Positions 17,640-27,679 of a stretch of DNA of 48,700 nt are shown in pieces. The stretch's first letter is position 1. Every line of letters starts with the position of its first letter. Made by a program: the position numbers and the translations under genes. The notes under the pieces are model-generated. The model searched no databases. It worked only from the letters and a program-made list of their open reading frames with translations, and was not told the origin of the DNA. Source of the stretch: Thiotrichales bacterium (GTDB lineage: Bacteria; Pseudomonadota; Gammaproteobacteria; Thiomicrospirales; Thiomicrospiraceae); the NCBI GenBank assembly GCA_022759035.1, contig JAEMQD010000059.1, positions 1 through 48,700 of the forward strand. Direction: 5' to 3'.

Positions 17640-19917
17640 TATTTGGTGCATGCTGTGCTGTTAAACTAGGCGCATATGCTACGTTTAATGACTGTTGATC
17701 ATCACTAACGCTGACTTTAATGCAGCAGCCCTTTGCCATGTCGCCAAAGAGAATGGCATCTGCCAAAGGGCGCTTTAAATAAGTTTCAATGACGCGTTCT
17801 AAGGGTCTTGCTCCCATTTTGCTATCGAAGCCTTTTTTGGCTAGCCAATTTCTTGCCGCCTGATCTAACTGTAGTTGGAAGCCTTTCGTTGCGATTAAGG
17901 ATTCCAACGCAAAAATAGCCTTATCGACTACTTTTGGCATAATTGCTTGGGACAGGGCACTGAAGTTGATAATCGCATCTAAACGATTTCTAAATTCTGG
18001 TTTAAAGGTTGTATCCAGTGCTTTTTGCGCAGCATGCTGTTGTTGATCGTTTTCTACAAAGCCTAAGTTGTTGCGTTGTTGCTGTTCAACGCCAACATTA
18101 GAGGTCATGATGATGATCAGATTACGGCAGTCGGCAATTCGGCCATTATTGTCTGTTAGTCGACCGTCATCCATAACTTGTAGCAAAATATTAAAAATAT
18201 CAGGATGCGCTTTTTCAATTTCATCTAACAGTAACACTGCATGAGATTGCTTTAACACGGCTTCTGTGAGTAAACCGCCGCGTTCGAATCCAACGTAACC
18301 AGGCGGTGCACCAATTAACCTCGCAACGCTATGACTTTCCATATATTCTGACATGTCAAAGCGAATTAATGGGATAGCAAGGTGGCTAGCGAGTTGTTTT
18401 GCTAGCTCTGTTTTGCCAACGCCCGTAGGGCCTGTAAATAAAAAACTTCCCCATGGTTTATTGCTGGCGCGTAATCCAGCACGTGCTAGTTTAATGGCAT
18501 TAACAACTTGCTCAATAGCATTTTCTTGACCAAATACGACATGTTTTAGACTACTGTCTAGTGCTTTAAGTTGCGATTTTTCATCGTGGCTTGCATCACT
18601 AATAGGAATGTTGGTTTGTTTACTGAGGAGTTGACGAATATCGGCAGCGGTAATACGTGTTTTACGTTTGTTAGCTGGCTTTGCACGTTCATGCGCGCCA
18701 ACTTCATCGACTAAATCAATCGCTTTATCCGGAAGATGTCTGTCAGTTAAATAACGTGCCGACAGTTCAACGGCAGCAGTTAACGCACCGAGGGTATAGT
18801 GAACTTGATGGTGCTGCTCAAATTTGCTCTTTAGCCCTTTTAAAATACTGATCGCATCAGGAATGCTCGGCTCTACAATATCTACTTTTTGAAATCGTCG
18901 ATTGAGTGCCTTGTCCTTAGAAAAACTTTGGCGATATTCTTCAAATGTGGTTGCGCCAATACATTTTAATGTACCTTTTGCTAATGCAGGTTTAAGTAGG
19001 TTGGCAGCGTCCATTGCACCTCCTTGAACACTACCTGCACCAACAATAGTATGAATTTCGTCAATAAAGATGACCGCGTTTTTGATACGTTCAAGCTGCG
19101 TTAAAATCGTTTTAAAGCGCTTTTCAAAGTCACCACGATAACGCGTTCCAGCCAACAGTGCTCCAAGGTCAATACTGTATATTTGCGCTTGTGCTAATCC
19201 ATCAGGCAATAAATTATTTTCCGCGGCAATTGCTAATCCTTCCGCAATCGCTGTTTTGCCGACGCCAGGTTCTCCGACAAGAAGCGGATTGTTTTTGCGG
19301 CGTCTCAGTAGTATTTCGCTAACACGTTGTACTTCCTGATCACGGCCAATGACAGGATCTATTTTTCCTTGTCGCGCTAGACTGTTTAAGTGCACGGCAT
19401 AAAGGGATAGTGCGTCCTCGTTTTCTTCTTTTTCGCTTTTTTGTTGGCCACTTTGTGATTTGTGGTGTCCCATGCTGATCGTTTCATCTTTACGCAATCC
19501 GTGAGCAATGAAGCTGAGCATGCTTGCTTTATCTGCGCCTTGCTTTTCTAACAATTCAATAACTTGGCTATCGCGTTCGCTGTAAAGTGAAATCAAAATG
19601 CCTAATGCGCTAACTTTTTGGTGAGGAGTATGTTGCTGCGCATTAAAAATGGCGCGCTCAATAACGCGTTGTAATGCAATCGTAGGTTGTGGTTCTTCTT
19701 CATCAAGTAATTTTTCTTGCTGTTCGAGCAGGCGAACTAAGCGAGAAGACAATTGGCTTACATCGACTAGACAAGCGGTTAATGCTTCTTGAACAAGGGT
19801 ATGATCAAGCAATGAAAATAATAAGTGTTCGAGCGTAACATAGGCATGGTGCTGCTCTTGGGCGTAGCTAAAAGAATAAGAGAGTAATTGCTGCACCTCT
19901 TTATCGAGCATAGACAT
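17605..19917 (-). CDS. clpA: ATP-dependent Clp protease ATP-binding subunit ClpA
   Basis: This 770-residue class I Clp ATPase unfolds substrates for ClpP. It has an N-terminal double-repeat domain (residues about 1-140, LDKEVQQLLSYSFSYAQEQH), AAA module 1 with Walker A GEPGVGKT (near 217) and FIDEIHTIVGAG, and AAA module 2 with GPTGVGKT (near 497), LLLDEIEKAHPDIFNILLQ and MTSNVG. There is no long middle coiled coil, so it is ClpA rather than ClpB. The length matches ClpA. The ClpP-binding IGL-type loop region appears as NLGFVEND and is not certain. It starts 2 bp after clpS and follows it in the same unit; the last 35 bp overlap the convergent PII-like gene. Confidence 0.95.
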   Translation of the reverse strand: MSMLDKEVQQLLSYSFSYAQEQHHAYVTLEHLLFSLLDHTLVQEALTACLVDVSQLSSRLVRLLEQQEKLLDEEEPQPTIALQRVIERAIFNAQQHTPHQKVSALGILISLYSERDSQVIELLEKQGADKASMLSFIAHGLRKDETISMGHHKSQSGQQKSEKEENEDALSLYAVHLNSLARQGKIDPVIGRDQEVQRVSEILLRRRKNNPLLVGEPGVGKTAIAEGLAIAAENNLLPDGLAQAQIYSIDLGALLAGTRYRGDFEKRFKTILTQLERIKNAVIFIDEIHTIVGAGSVQGGAMDAANLLKPALAKGTLKCIGATTFEEYRQSFSKDKALNRRFQKVDIVEPSIPDAISILKGLKSKFEQHHQVHYTLGALTAAVELSARYLTDRHLPDKAIDLVDEVGAHERAKPANKRKTRITAADIRQLLSKQTNIPISDASHDEKSQLKALDSSLKHVVFGQENAIEQVVNAIKLARAGLRASNKPWGSFLFTGPTGVGKTELAKQLASHLAIPLIRFDMSEYMESHSVARLIGAPPGYVGFERGGLLTEAVLKQSHAVLLLDEIEKAHPDIFNILLQVMDDGRLTDNNGRIADCRNLIIIMTSNVGVEQQQRNNLGFVENDQQQHAAQKALDTTFKPEFRNRLDAIINFSALSQAIMPKVVDKAIFALESLIATKGFQLQLDQAARNWLAKKGFDSKMGARPLERVIETYLKRPLADAILFGDMAKGCCIKVSVSDDQQSLNVAYAPSLTAQHAPNINSTLPIEIEY

Positions 19918-19919
19918 AA

Positions 19920-20228
19920 TTATTTTCTCTCTGGTTGGAGGGTTGCTAGCAGCGGATAGCCATTGTTACGTGCATGCTGTTGCACTTGTGTAACTTTGGT
20001 TTCGGCAATTTCTTTGTAGTAAGTACCACAAATAGCACTCCCTTCGTGGTGAATGGTCAGCATGATTTGTGTCGCGGCGTCCATAGGTTGTCTAAAATAA
20101 CGCATTAATAAATCAATGACAAAGTCCATGGGTGTAAAATCGTCATTGTGTAAAATAACATCGTAGCGACGAGGTGGCTGATATTGTGTTTGTTCTAGTA
20201 GTTCTGGATCGAGTTGCGTTAGCGACAT
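19920..20228 (-). CDS. clpS: ClpS adaptor for N-degron substrates
   Basis: This 102-residue adaptor binds proteins with N-terminal bulky hydrophobic residues and delivers them to ClpAP. The family core is plain: YDVILHNDDFTPMDFVIDLL, then IMLTIHHEGSAICGTYYKEIAETK. The Asn-Asp-Asp/His residues that line the N-degron pocket are present, as is a flexible N-terminal extension that reaches into ClpA. It lies between the co-chaperone gene (6 bp upstream) and clpA (2 bp downstream), so the three are very likely co-transcribed. Confidence 0.95.
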   Translation of the reverse strand: MSLTQLDPELLEQTQYQPPRRYDVILHNDDFTPMDFVIDLLMRYFRQPMDAATQIMLTIHHEGSAICGTYYKEIAETKVTQVQQHARNNGYPLLATLQPERK

Positions 20229-20234
20229 AGTACT

Positions 20235-21020
20235 TTACTCGACAGTAACTTTTGCGTAGAGATGCCCGCCAGTTTGATGGCGATCACTAGGAAGTCCTTT
20301 AAATGGAAAACGAATGTAGCTGCCAATTTTGGTCTCTTTAGGAATCGTAACTTTAAATAAGCCTGTAGGTGCATCGTAATACATTTCTCCACCTTTAAGC
20401 CATAGGCTATGTGGTATTTTTATTAGCATGTATAAATCGCCACCGCGAATTTTGAAAGGCGCATGGTGTGTTAGTTTGAAGGAGACAATATAATCGCCAG
20501 CGCGACCACCAAATAATCCCGGGAAGCCTTTTCCTGGAAAGCGAAATTGTTTGCCAGAAAGCGCGCTAGAGTCAAAAGGGACTTTTGTATTTAGGCTAGG
20601 GATTAAAAAACTCCCTTCTTTTAATAATCTAAAAGCATATTTTAGGGTAAGTGGGTAGACCATATTGCGATCACGACCATGAATGGTGTCAGGTTCCCAT
20701 GACCCAAAAGCGGGATTGCTTCGTGTTTTAGTAAAAGGTTGTGCGTTACCATTCGATTGACGACGGTGGCTTGCGGCCTGTTGTGCGGCGATGGTGATGG
20801 ATTGCACAGCAGCATCATATGCTTGGCGATGACGGCTTAACACTTCATAAGCTTCGGAGACTTCTTGAAAGCGACTTTTAGCAAGCGGATGATCACTGAC
20901 ATCTGGATGATACTTTCTCGCTAGCTTTCTAAAGGCTGCCTTAATAACAGCAAGTTCGCAGGCTTGTGTTACACCGAGTACCGAGTAATAATCTTTTTGT
21001 GCATCGAATAAGTCCATCAT
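20235..21020 (-). CDS. DnaJ-class co-chaperone (CbpA-like)
   Basis: This 261-residue protein has an N-terminal J domain with the HPD motif (38-40, within RKYHPDVSDHP), which stimulates DnaK ATPase. A short linker and a C-terminal beta-domain region follow (GKGFPGLFGGRAGDYIVSF, RGGDLYMLIKIPHSLWLKGG). There is no zinc-finger CxxCxGxG repeat and no long Gly/Phe-rich stretch, so it is a type II/CbpA-like protein. It is shorter than E. coli CbpA (about 306). It begins the clpS-clpA unit, an unusual position that may tie DnaK delivery to ClpAP unfolding. Met1 and Met2 are both possible starts. Confidence 0.85.
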   Translation of the reverse strand: MMDLFDAQKDYYSVLGVTQACELAVIKAAFRKLARKYHPDVSDHPLAKSRFQEVSEAYEVLSRHRQAYDAAVQSITIAAQQAASHRRQSNGNAQPFTKTRSNPAFGSWEPDTIHGRDRNMVYPLTLKYAFRLLKEGSFLIPSLNTKVPFDSSALSGKQFRFPGKGFPGLFGGRAGDYIVSFKLTHHAPFKIRGGDLYMLIKIPHSLWLKGGEMYYDAPTGLFKVTIPKETKIGSYIRFPFKGLPSDRHQTGGHLYAKVTVE

Positions 21021-21060
21021 GACATTCGCTTAACCCATTGATGATCATTATAAAACGATA

Positions 21061-21101
21061 TTTAAAATACACACTAAACCGCTATATGTAGCGGTTTAGT
21101 G
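21061..21101 (-). terminator. strong hairpin after icd (possibly bidirectional)
   Basis: A 13-bp perfect stem (CACTAAACCGCTA at 21072-21084 with TAGCGGTTTAGTG at 21089-21101, 4-nt loop) is followed by TGTATTTTAAAT on the minus strand and by ATAATTTTAA on the plus strand. It sits 53 bp after the icd stop and before the DnaJ-like gene, so it probably separates those two minus-strand units. Confidence 0.7.
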
Positions 21102-21153
21102 ATAATTTTAACACAAAGTTTAGTGATTGTGGCGAATGGAATAACCGAGTGTT

Positions 21154-23391
<2,238 letters not shown>

Positions 23392-23415
23392 TTACCTAAC
23401 TATTTCATTATTAAT

Positions 23416-23856
23416 TTATTTTAAATCGCGCGTTAATGCCATTAAGCAACGCAGATATGCTTGCTCATCGGGCATGGTGTTATTGCGTTGCGCATGCCAT
23501 ATTGCTTCACCAAGACACGGCATCATTTGATGTTCTGCCTCTAACGTTGCTTGACTAGATTGACACAATAAATGATAGCAACGGGCAATCCCAACAGGAC
23601 GATCCGTTGCAATTTGTTCACGCAATGCTAAATGCATACCCATGTGCAAAAAAGGGTTGGTATCGCCAGATTCGACAGCCCAATCACGTTGTGTTGCATT
23701 ATTAGCTTCGATTTGCTGATGATACTCTGGGTGTTCTTTAATGACTTGTGCTACTTGTTGTTCTAGTGTGGTTAGTGGCAGGCCTTGTTTGAATTTTTGC
23801 CAACTATCTTGATAAAACTTGCGTAAGCTGTTGCGATCAGAGCCAAACATGCGCAT
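23416..23856 (-). CDS. DUF1841 family protein
   Basis: This 146-residue soluble protein matches DUF1841: a RKFYQDSWQKFKQGLPLTTLE start, IKEHPEYH, SGDTNPFLHMGMHLALREQI, then PVGIARCYHLL and a CLGEAIWHAQRNNTMPD end. The conserved His and Glu residues could bind a metal, but no function is established. It follows the small membrane-protein gene by 7 bp and could be co-transcribed with it and with icd. Confidence 0.85.
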   Translation of the reverse strand: MRMFGSDRNSLRKFYQDSWQKFKQGLPLTTLEQQVAQVIKEHPEYHQQIEANNATQRDWAVESGDTNPFLHMGMHLALREQIATDRPVGIARCYHLLCQSSQATLEAEHQMMPCLGEAIWHAQRNNTMPDEQAYLRCLMALTRDLK

Positions 23857-23863
23857 TGCTCAT

Positions 23864-24142
23864 TTATAAACCACCCATGCTCGTATTCCAAAAGCTACCA
23901 AACAGAAGGCTAAAAAATAATCCGATCGCAAATAAGCCATACCATTGCTTTTTTTGCTCTTTGGTTAAATGATTAATTTTCTTGCCTAATGACGCTTCTT
24001 GTACTTCTGGATTGCGGAAGTAGAAAATAAGTAGTCCGGTGATGGATGCAAGACCAACAAGATTGGCAAGAATGTGCGTGCCAAGCCATTGTCCAAGTGC
24101 GATTGTTGCGAGCATACTTAAAAAAAGAGAGAAAACAAGCAT
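23864..24142 (-). CDS. small membrane protein, unknown
   Basis: This 92-residue protein has two N-terminal hydrophobic segments (about 2-18 and 24-42), a basic cytoplasmic loop (GKKINHLTKEQKKQWYG) and a third helix (LFAIGLFFSLLFGSFW). The Shine-Dalgarno TAGGAAT precedes the ATG. I do not recognise the family. Its placement directly before DUF1841 (7 bp) suggests a shared transcript. Confidence 0.65.
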   Translation of the reverse strand: MLVFSLFLSMLATIALGQWLGTHILANLVGLASITGLLIFYFRNPEVQEASLGKKINHLTKEQKKQWYGLFAIGLFFSLLFGSFWNTSMGGL

Positions 24143-24193
24143 AATGTTAAATTCCTAGCCGAGTTTCATTGTACGAATGCCATTGTAATACTT

Positions 24194-24787
24194 TTATTCA
24201 GGATTCGCTTTACTTTCTGTGGGCAAGCTACGTTGCAGTTCTGCTAAATGTAACCACGATTCCAACCAATATTGGTTGACAAGTAAGCCGGTTGTGTCGA
24301 GCGCTTGTAATAACCCAGGGTTTTTTTGGCTGTTTTGAATGTCGAGTCGATAGCGTTGCCATGTTTCTCGCCATAATTTAGTTAGTTTTTCGATGACTAA
24401 CGTCACTTCTTGTCCTTGTTGATGCCATAGAAAGCCACTATAGCTTAGCGCTAATGCATTAATTGCCTTTGCTGTTGCTTCTGGATGCCATTGTGGCGGT
24501 AGCAAAGCTTGCTTTTGGTGCGTGTTGGGTAGTTCGAAGGCTTGATGTAAGGCTTGACTAAACTCTAAATAGAGTCGCTGTAGCCACGGCGTGTAGTCGA
24601 CACTAGTGTGTAGTGTTATCTGTTGATTTTGCGCTTTTTCTTGCGGCGCTTCATCAATGTGTCGAATGGGGCTTGTTGGTTCTGTTTGTTGAATGGGGGG
24701 TAGCAGGGTGGGGAGATGCTGTTGTATTTGATGCGCCAGCTGCTGATAGTTGCCAACAGGGTTAATAGCAAGTTGATTAATCATCAT
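24194..24787 (-). CDS. hypothetical soluble protein
   Basis: This 197-residue protein has a Gln/Pro-rich, probably disordered N-terminal third and a helical, Trp- and Leu-rich remainder (YTPWLQRLYLEFSQALHQAF, NQYWLESWLHLAELQRSLP). No signal peptide or membrane segment is seen. Gln content is high but codon use looks like the neighbours. I do not recognise it. GGAAGGAAAA precedes the start; two consecutive Met codons are possible. It lies 50 bp downstream of the phoH-like gene and may be transcribed with it. Confidence 0.6.
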   Translation of the reverse strand: MMINQLAINPVGNYQQLAHQIQQHLPTLLPPIQQTEPTSPIRHIDEAPQEKAQNQQITLHTSVDYTPWLQRLYLEFSQALHQAFELPNTHQKQALLPPQWHPEATAKAINALALSYSGFLWHQQGQEVTLVIEKLTKLWRETWQRYRLDIQNSQKNPGLLQALDTTGLLVNQYWLESWLHLAELQRSLPTESKANPE

Positions 24788-24837
24788 GCATTTTCCTTCC
24801 TGCGCGAAATAAAAGTAGCTGGCGTTGTTTGGTTAAG

Positions 24838-26286
24838 TTACATCACCTGTTGAGCAAAGTCTGCCAAACGCGAGCGTTCGCCACGCTGTAGCGTGATGTG
24901 CGCATTATGCTGCCAGCCTTTGAAGTGATCGACCACGAAGGTTAAACCTGAAGTTGTTTCACTTAAATAAGGTGAATCGATTTGCGCGATGTTGCCGATA
25001 CAAACCATTTTTGTACCTGGGCCTGCACGCGTAATTAGGGTTTTCATTTGTTTTGGTGTTAAGTTTTGTGCTTCGTCGATAATAATAAACTTGTTTAAAA
25101 AGGTGCGACCACGCATAAAGTTCATCGATTTGATTTTAATACGTTGCTTGACAATTTCTTGCGTTGTGTTCGTTTGCCATTTTGCAGAACCCTCTTCAGG
25201 TTGCGTTAGAACTTCTAGGTTGTCCATTAATGCGCCCATCCAAGGTGCCATTTTTTCCTCTTCTGTACCAGGTAGAAAACCAATATCTTCACCAATGGGT
25301 ATGGTTGCACGTGTCATAATAATTTCGTTATAGCGTTTATCATCAATGGTTTGAGCTAACCCAGCGGCTAGTGCGAGTAAGGTTTTTCCTGTGCCAGCAG
25401 GGCCGAGCAAGGTCACGATATCAATTGCTGGGTCCATTAAGAAATTAAGTGCAAAGTTTTGCTCACGATTGCGCGCATGCACCCCCCATACGCCATGACT
25501 TGTATTGCGATAGTCTCTTGGAAAGCGCAAGACACTACTGTTGCCATCTAGGTGGTCAACGATAGCAGAGAAACCATTTTCGTCTTTTGTGTGTAAGCAT
25601 TCATTTGCTACCCAAGGGTTATCTTCTGGGGTTTCTATACGATAGTAAGTGTGGCTACCTTCTTGCCATGAAGTTAGGGCGGCACCATTATTGTCGAAAT
25701 AGTCGTCTGGGATTTCGCGCATGCCTGTATATAGCAGATCGCTATCTTCAATGACACTATCGTTATAATAATCTTCCGCATGTAAGCCGACAGCAGAAGC
25801 TTTGATGCGCATATTAATGTCTTTTGTGACCAAGGTGACGTGAATGCGAGAGTCTAGGTGCATTAACGCGAGGCCACATTTAAGAATGGTATTGTCGGCT
25901 TTATGGTTAGGTAATAGATCGTTGATATTGAAATCGAGCGGACGTGTTTCAAAGTAGAGTTTACCTGCTGTTCCTTTGCGTCCCTTACCAACTGGTTTGT
26001 TTTTACTCATCCCTTTAGCAATGATATTTTCTAAAGGAAGTCCTTTTTCAATTTCGGCAGAGGTGGCGTTGCCAATTAATTGATCAAGCAATCGGTTGGT
26101 TTCTCGAACATTGCGTGCAATCTCGGAAATGCCTTTTTTATTAGCATCTAGCTCTTCCAGTACAATCATTGGGATAAATATGTCATGTTCATCGAAAGCA
26201 AAAAGTGCCATTGGGTCATGCATTAGCACGTTGGTGTCTAGTACAAAAAGTCTTTTTCCAGGAACGTGTGCTCGATTCGTAATCAT
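24838..26286 (-). CDS. PhoH-like ATPase with N-terminal PIN domain
   Basis: This 482-residue protein joins a PIN ribonuclease domain (residues about 10-160; RLFVLDTNVLMHDP with the first catalytic Asp, LVTKDINMRIKA later) to a PhoH helicase-type ATPase (Walker A GPAGTGKT near 297, Walker B FIIIDEAQNLTP). This is the PhoH2/YlaK arrangement, for which RNA unwinding and sequence-specific cleavage have been described in other bacteria. The length is typical. It is 20 bp downstream of bcp on the same strand. Confidence 0.92.
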   Translation of the reverse strand: MITNRAHVPGKRLFVLDTNVLMHDPMALFAFDEHDIFIPMIVLEELDANKKGISEIARNVRETNRLLDQLIGNATSAEIEKGLPLENIIAKGMSKNKPVGKGRKGTAGKLYFETRPLDFNINDLLPNHKADNTILKCGLALMHLDSRIHVTLVTKDINMRIKASAVGLHAEDYYNDSVIEDSDLLYTGMREIPDDYFDNNGAALTSWQEGSHTYYRIETPEDNPWVANECLHTKDENGFSAIVDHLDGNSSVLRFPRDYRNTSHGVWGVHARNREQNFALNFLMDPAIDIVTLLGPAGTGKTLLALAAGLAQTIDDKRYNEIIMTRATIPIGEDIGFLPGTEEEKMAPWMGALMDNLEVLTQPEEGSAKWQTNTTQEIVKQRIKIKSMNFMRGRTFLNKFIIIDEAQNLTPKQMKTLITRAGPGTKMVCIGNIAQIDSPYLSETTSGLTFVVDHFKGWQHNAHITLQRGERSRLADFAQQVM

Positions 26287-26306
26287 CGTATTTATCCTAT
26301 GCTTTG

Positions 26307-26777
26307 TTAACTGTTTTGCGCTTTGAGGCTGCTCAGTACGGTTTCTACATGGTCTTTAACACTCACTTTTCTCCATTCTTTTCGAATCGTGGCGCTAGGG
26401 TCAATTAAGAAAGTGCTTCTTTCTATACCAATATATTTTTTTCCATAATTCATTTTTTCTTTAAGTACATCGAACAAATTACAGAGTTCAGATTCAGTAT
26501 CACAAATTAATGGAAAGGTTAAGTTAAATTTTTGAGAAAACTTGTGATGCGATGCTAAGTTATCACGCGAGACACCAATCACTTGGGCGCCTAATGCTTG
26601 AAAGGCGCTTAGTTGCTCTTGAAATGCAATACCTTCTTGTGTGCAGCCAGGCGTATCGTCTTTAGGATAAAAGTAAAGTACGGTCCATTGCCCAATAAAA
26701 TTTGCGCGTGTTATGGTTTGTTCTGGGTAAGCAACAAGACTAAATTCAGGTAAGCTTTGATTGCAGGTTAATGACAT
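26307..26777 (-). CDS. bcp: Bcp/PrxQ-type peroxiredoxin
   Basis: This 156-residue thiol peroxidase reduces hydrogen peroxide and organic peroxides. The peroxidatic Cys45 sits in YFYPKDDTPGCTQEG. E. coli Bcp has a resolving Cys five residues later (position 50); here that residue is Ile, so this is a variant that must use another thiol (Cys5, or Cys in LICDTESELC) or an external one. SRDNLASHHKFSQKF is the usual following segment. The gene begins 36 bp from repeat copy A, which therefore occupies its upstream region. Confidence 0.9.
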   Translation of the reverse strand: MSLTCNQSLPEFSLVAYPEQTITRANFIGQWTVLYFYPKDDTPGCTQEGIAFQEQLSAFQALGAQVIGVSRDNLASHHKFSQKFNLTFPLICDTESELCNLFDVLKEKMNYGKKYIGIERSTFLIDPSATIRKEWRKVSVKDHVETVLSSLKAQNS

Positions 26778-26812
26778 GGTATTTCTCTTTTAATCGTTAA
26801 CGGTTATGAATA

Positions 26813-26960
26813 GGGAACTTCTAAAAACCTCGCTTCGCTTGTTTTTAGACTTCCCAAGTTTGTTTTTAGCTGAAAGAAGGGGGTTTATCGCTGTGTTACA
26901 TGCTATTTTTAGCAACCCCTTCCTTCAGACTTCCTACCCATTGGGTTTTTATAGGTGCCC
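26813..26960 (-). repeat. MITE-like palindromic repeat, copy A
   Basis: This is a 148-bp element, inverted relative to copies B and C. The ends are inverted repeats (GGGAACTTCTAAAAACC at the left; the right end reads GGGCACCTATAAAAACCC on the other strand). It is flanked on both sides by AATA (26809-26812 and 26961-26964), as expected for a 4-bp target duplication. Inside are a long hairpin (CTGAAGGAAGGGGTT with its partner) and a second hairpin made from CTAAAAAC and GTTTTTAG. It has no coding capacity and lies between the divergent bcp and yciO-like genes. Confidence 0.85.
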
Positions 26961-27009
26961 AATAGGTAACAATATGTCAGTAATGCACGCATCACGTCAA
27001 GCTTCACGT

Positions 27010-27015
27010 TATAAT
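27010..27015 (+). promoter_or_regulatory. -10 element (TATAAT) for the yciO-like gene
   Basis: A perfect TATAAT lies 42 bp upstream of the ATG of the yciO-like gene and 50 bp after repeat A. No good -35 hexamer is found at 16-18 bp spacing, so activity may be weak or need an activator. Confidence 0.45.
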
Positions 27016-27057
27016 GATGGCAATAAAAAACAAAATAGATAAGGTACAAGTCGTTAT

Positions 27058-27666
27058 ATGACGCAACGTTGGTCCGTTCATCCAGATAATCCACAGCAAC
27101 GACTGTTAATACAAGCGGTTGCGTGTTTGCAAAAAGAGGGCGTTATTGCCTATCCCACAGACTCTGGTTATGCCTTAGGTTGCTGTTTGGATAGTAAAGA
27201 GGCGATTGAGCGTATCAGACAAATTCGTCAATTGCCAGAAACGCATCACTTCACTTTAGTATGTAAGGATTTATCGCACTTAAGTAGTTATGCTCAGGTA
27301 GATAACCGTGTCTTTCGAACGCTAAAGCATTTAACACCAGGGGCGTTTACGATTATTTTGCAGGCGACTAAAGAAGTGCCAAAGCGCTTGTGGCATCCTA
27401 AAAGAAATACAATTGGCTTGCGCGTTCCTGATCATGCGGTTGTGCAAGCGCTTTTGTCTGAGTTGGCAGGACCATTACTCAGTGTTAGTTTAATTATGCC
27501 TGGTGATGAGTGGCCTTTAGTTGATGCAGATACTGTTATGGACATGATAGGTGGTCGAATTGATGGCATTATTGATTCGGGTTGGGTTGGACATGAGCCA
27601 ACAACGGTGATTGACATGACCAGTGGCGAAATAGAAGTGATCCGACAGGGTGCGGGCAAGTTATAA
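27058..27666 (+). CDS. Sua5/YciO/YrdC-family protein (YciO-like)
   Basis: This 202-residue protein has the YrdC fold: EGVIAYPTDSGYALGC for substrate and ATP contacts, then IRQIRQLPETHHFTLVC and LTPGAFTIILQAT, and the distal NTIGLRVPDH and PTTVIDMTSGEIEVIRQGAG motifs. YrdC/TsaC make threonylcarbamoyl-AMP for tRNA t6A, but this sequence has the length and the HHFTLVCKD variation of the YciO group, whose role is less settled. It is 13 bp upstream of rluB, a common pairing of YciO with a pseudouridine synthase in gammaproteobacteria. Confidence 0.85.
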   Translation: MTQRWSVHPDNPQQRLLIQAVACLQKEGVIAYPTDSGYALGCCLDSKEAIERIRQIRQLPETHHFTLVCKDLSHLSSYAQVDNRVFRTLKHLTPGAFTIILQATKEVPKRLWHPKRNTIGLRVPDHAVVQALLSELAGPLLSVSLIMPGDEWPLVDADTVMDMIGGRIDGIIDSGWVGHEPTTVIDMTSGEIEVIRQGAGKL

Positions 27667-27679
27667 GGAAAGTTGAGTG

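Noticed and set aside
18275-18300. GTTCGAATC-like T-arm of a tRNA
   Set aside because: It is inside the clpA coding sequence and no cloverleaf forms around it.
26806-27042. Open reading frame of 78 codons over repeat A
   Set aside because: It lies mostly inside the palindromic repeat, is not kept in copies B or C, and has no ribosome site.
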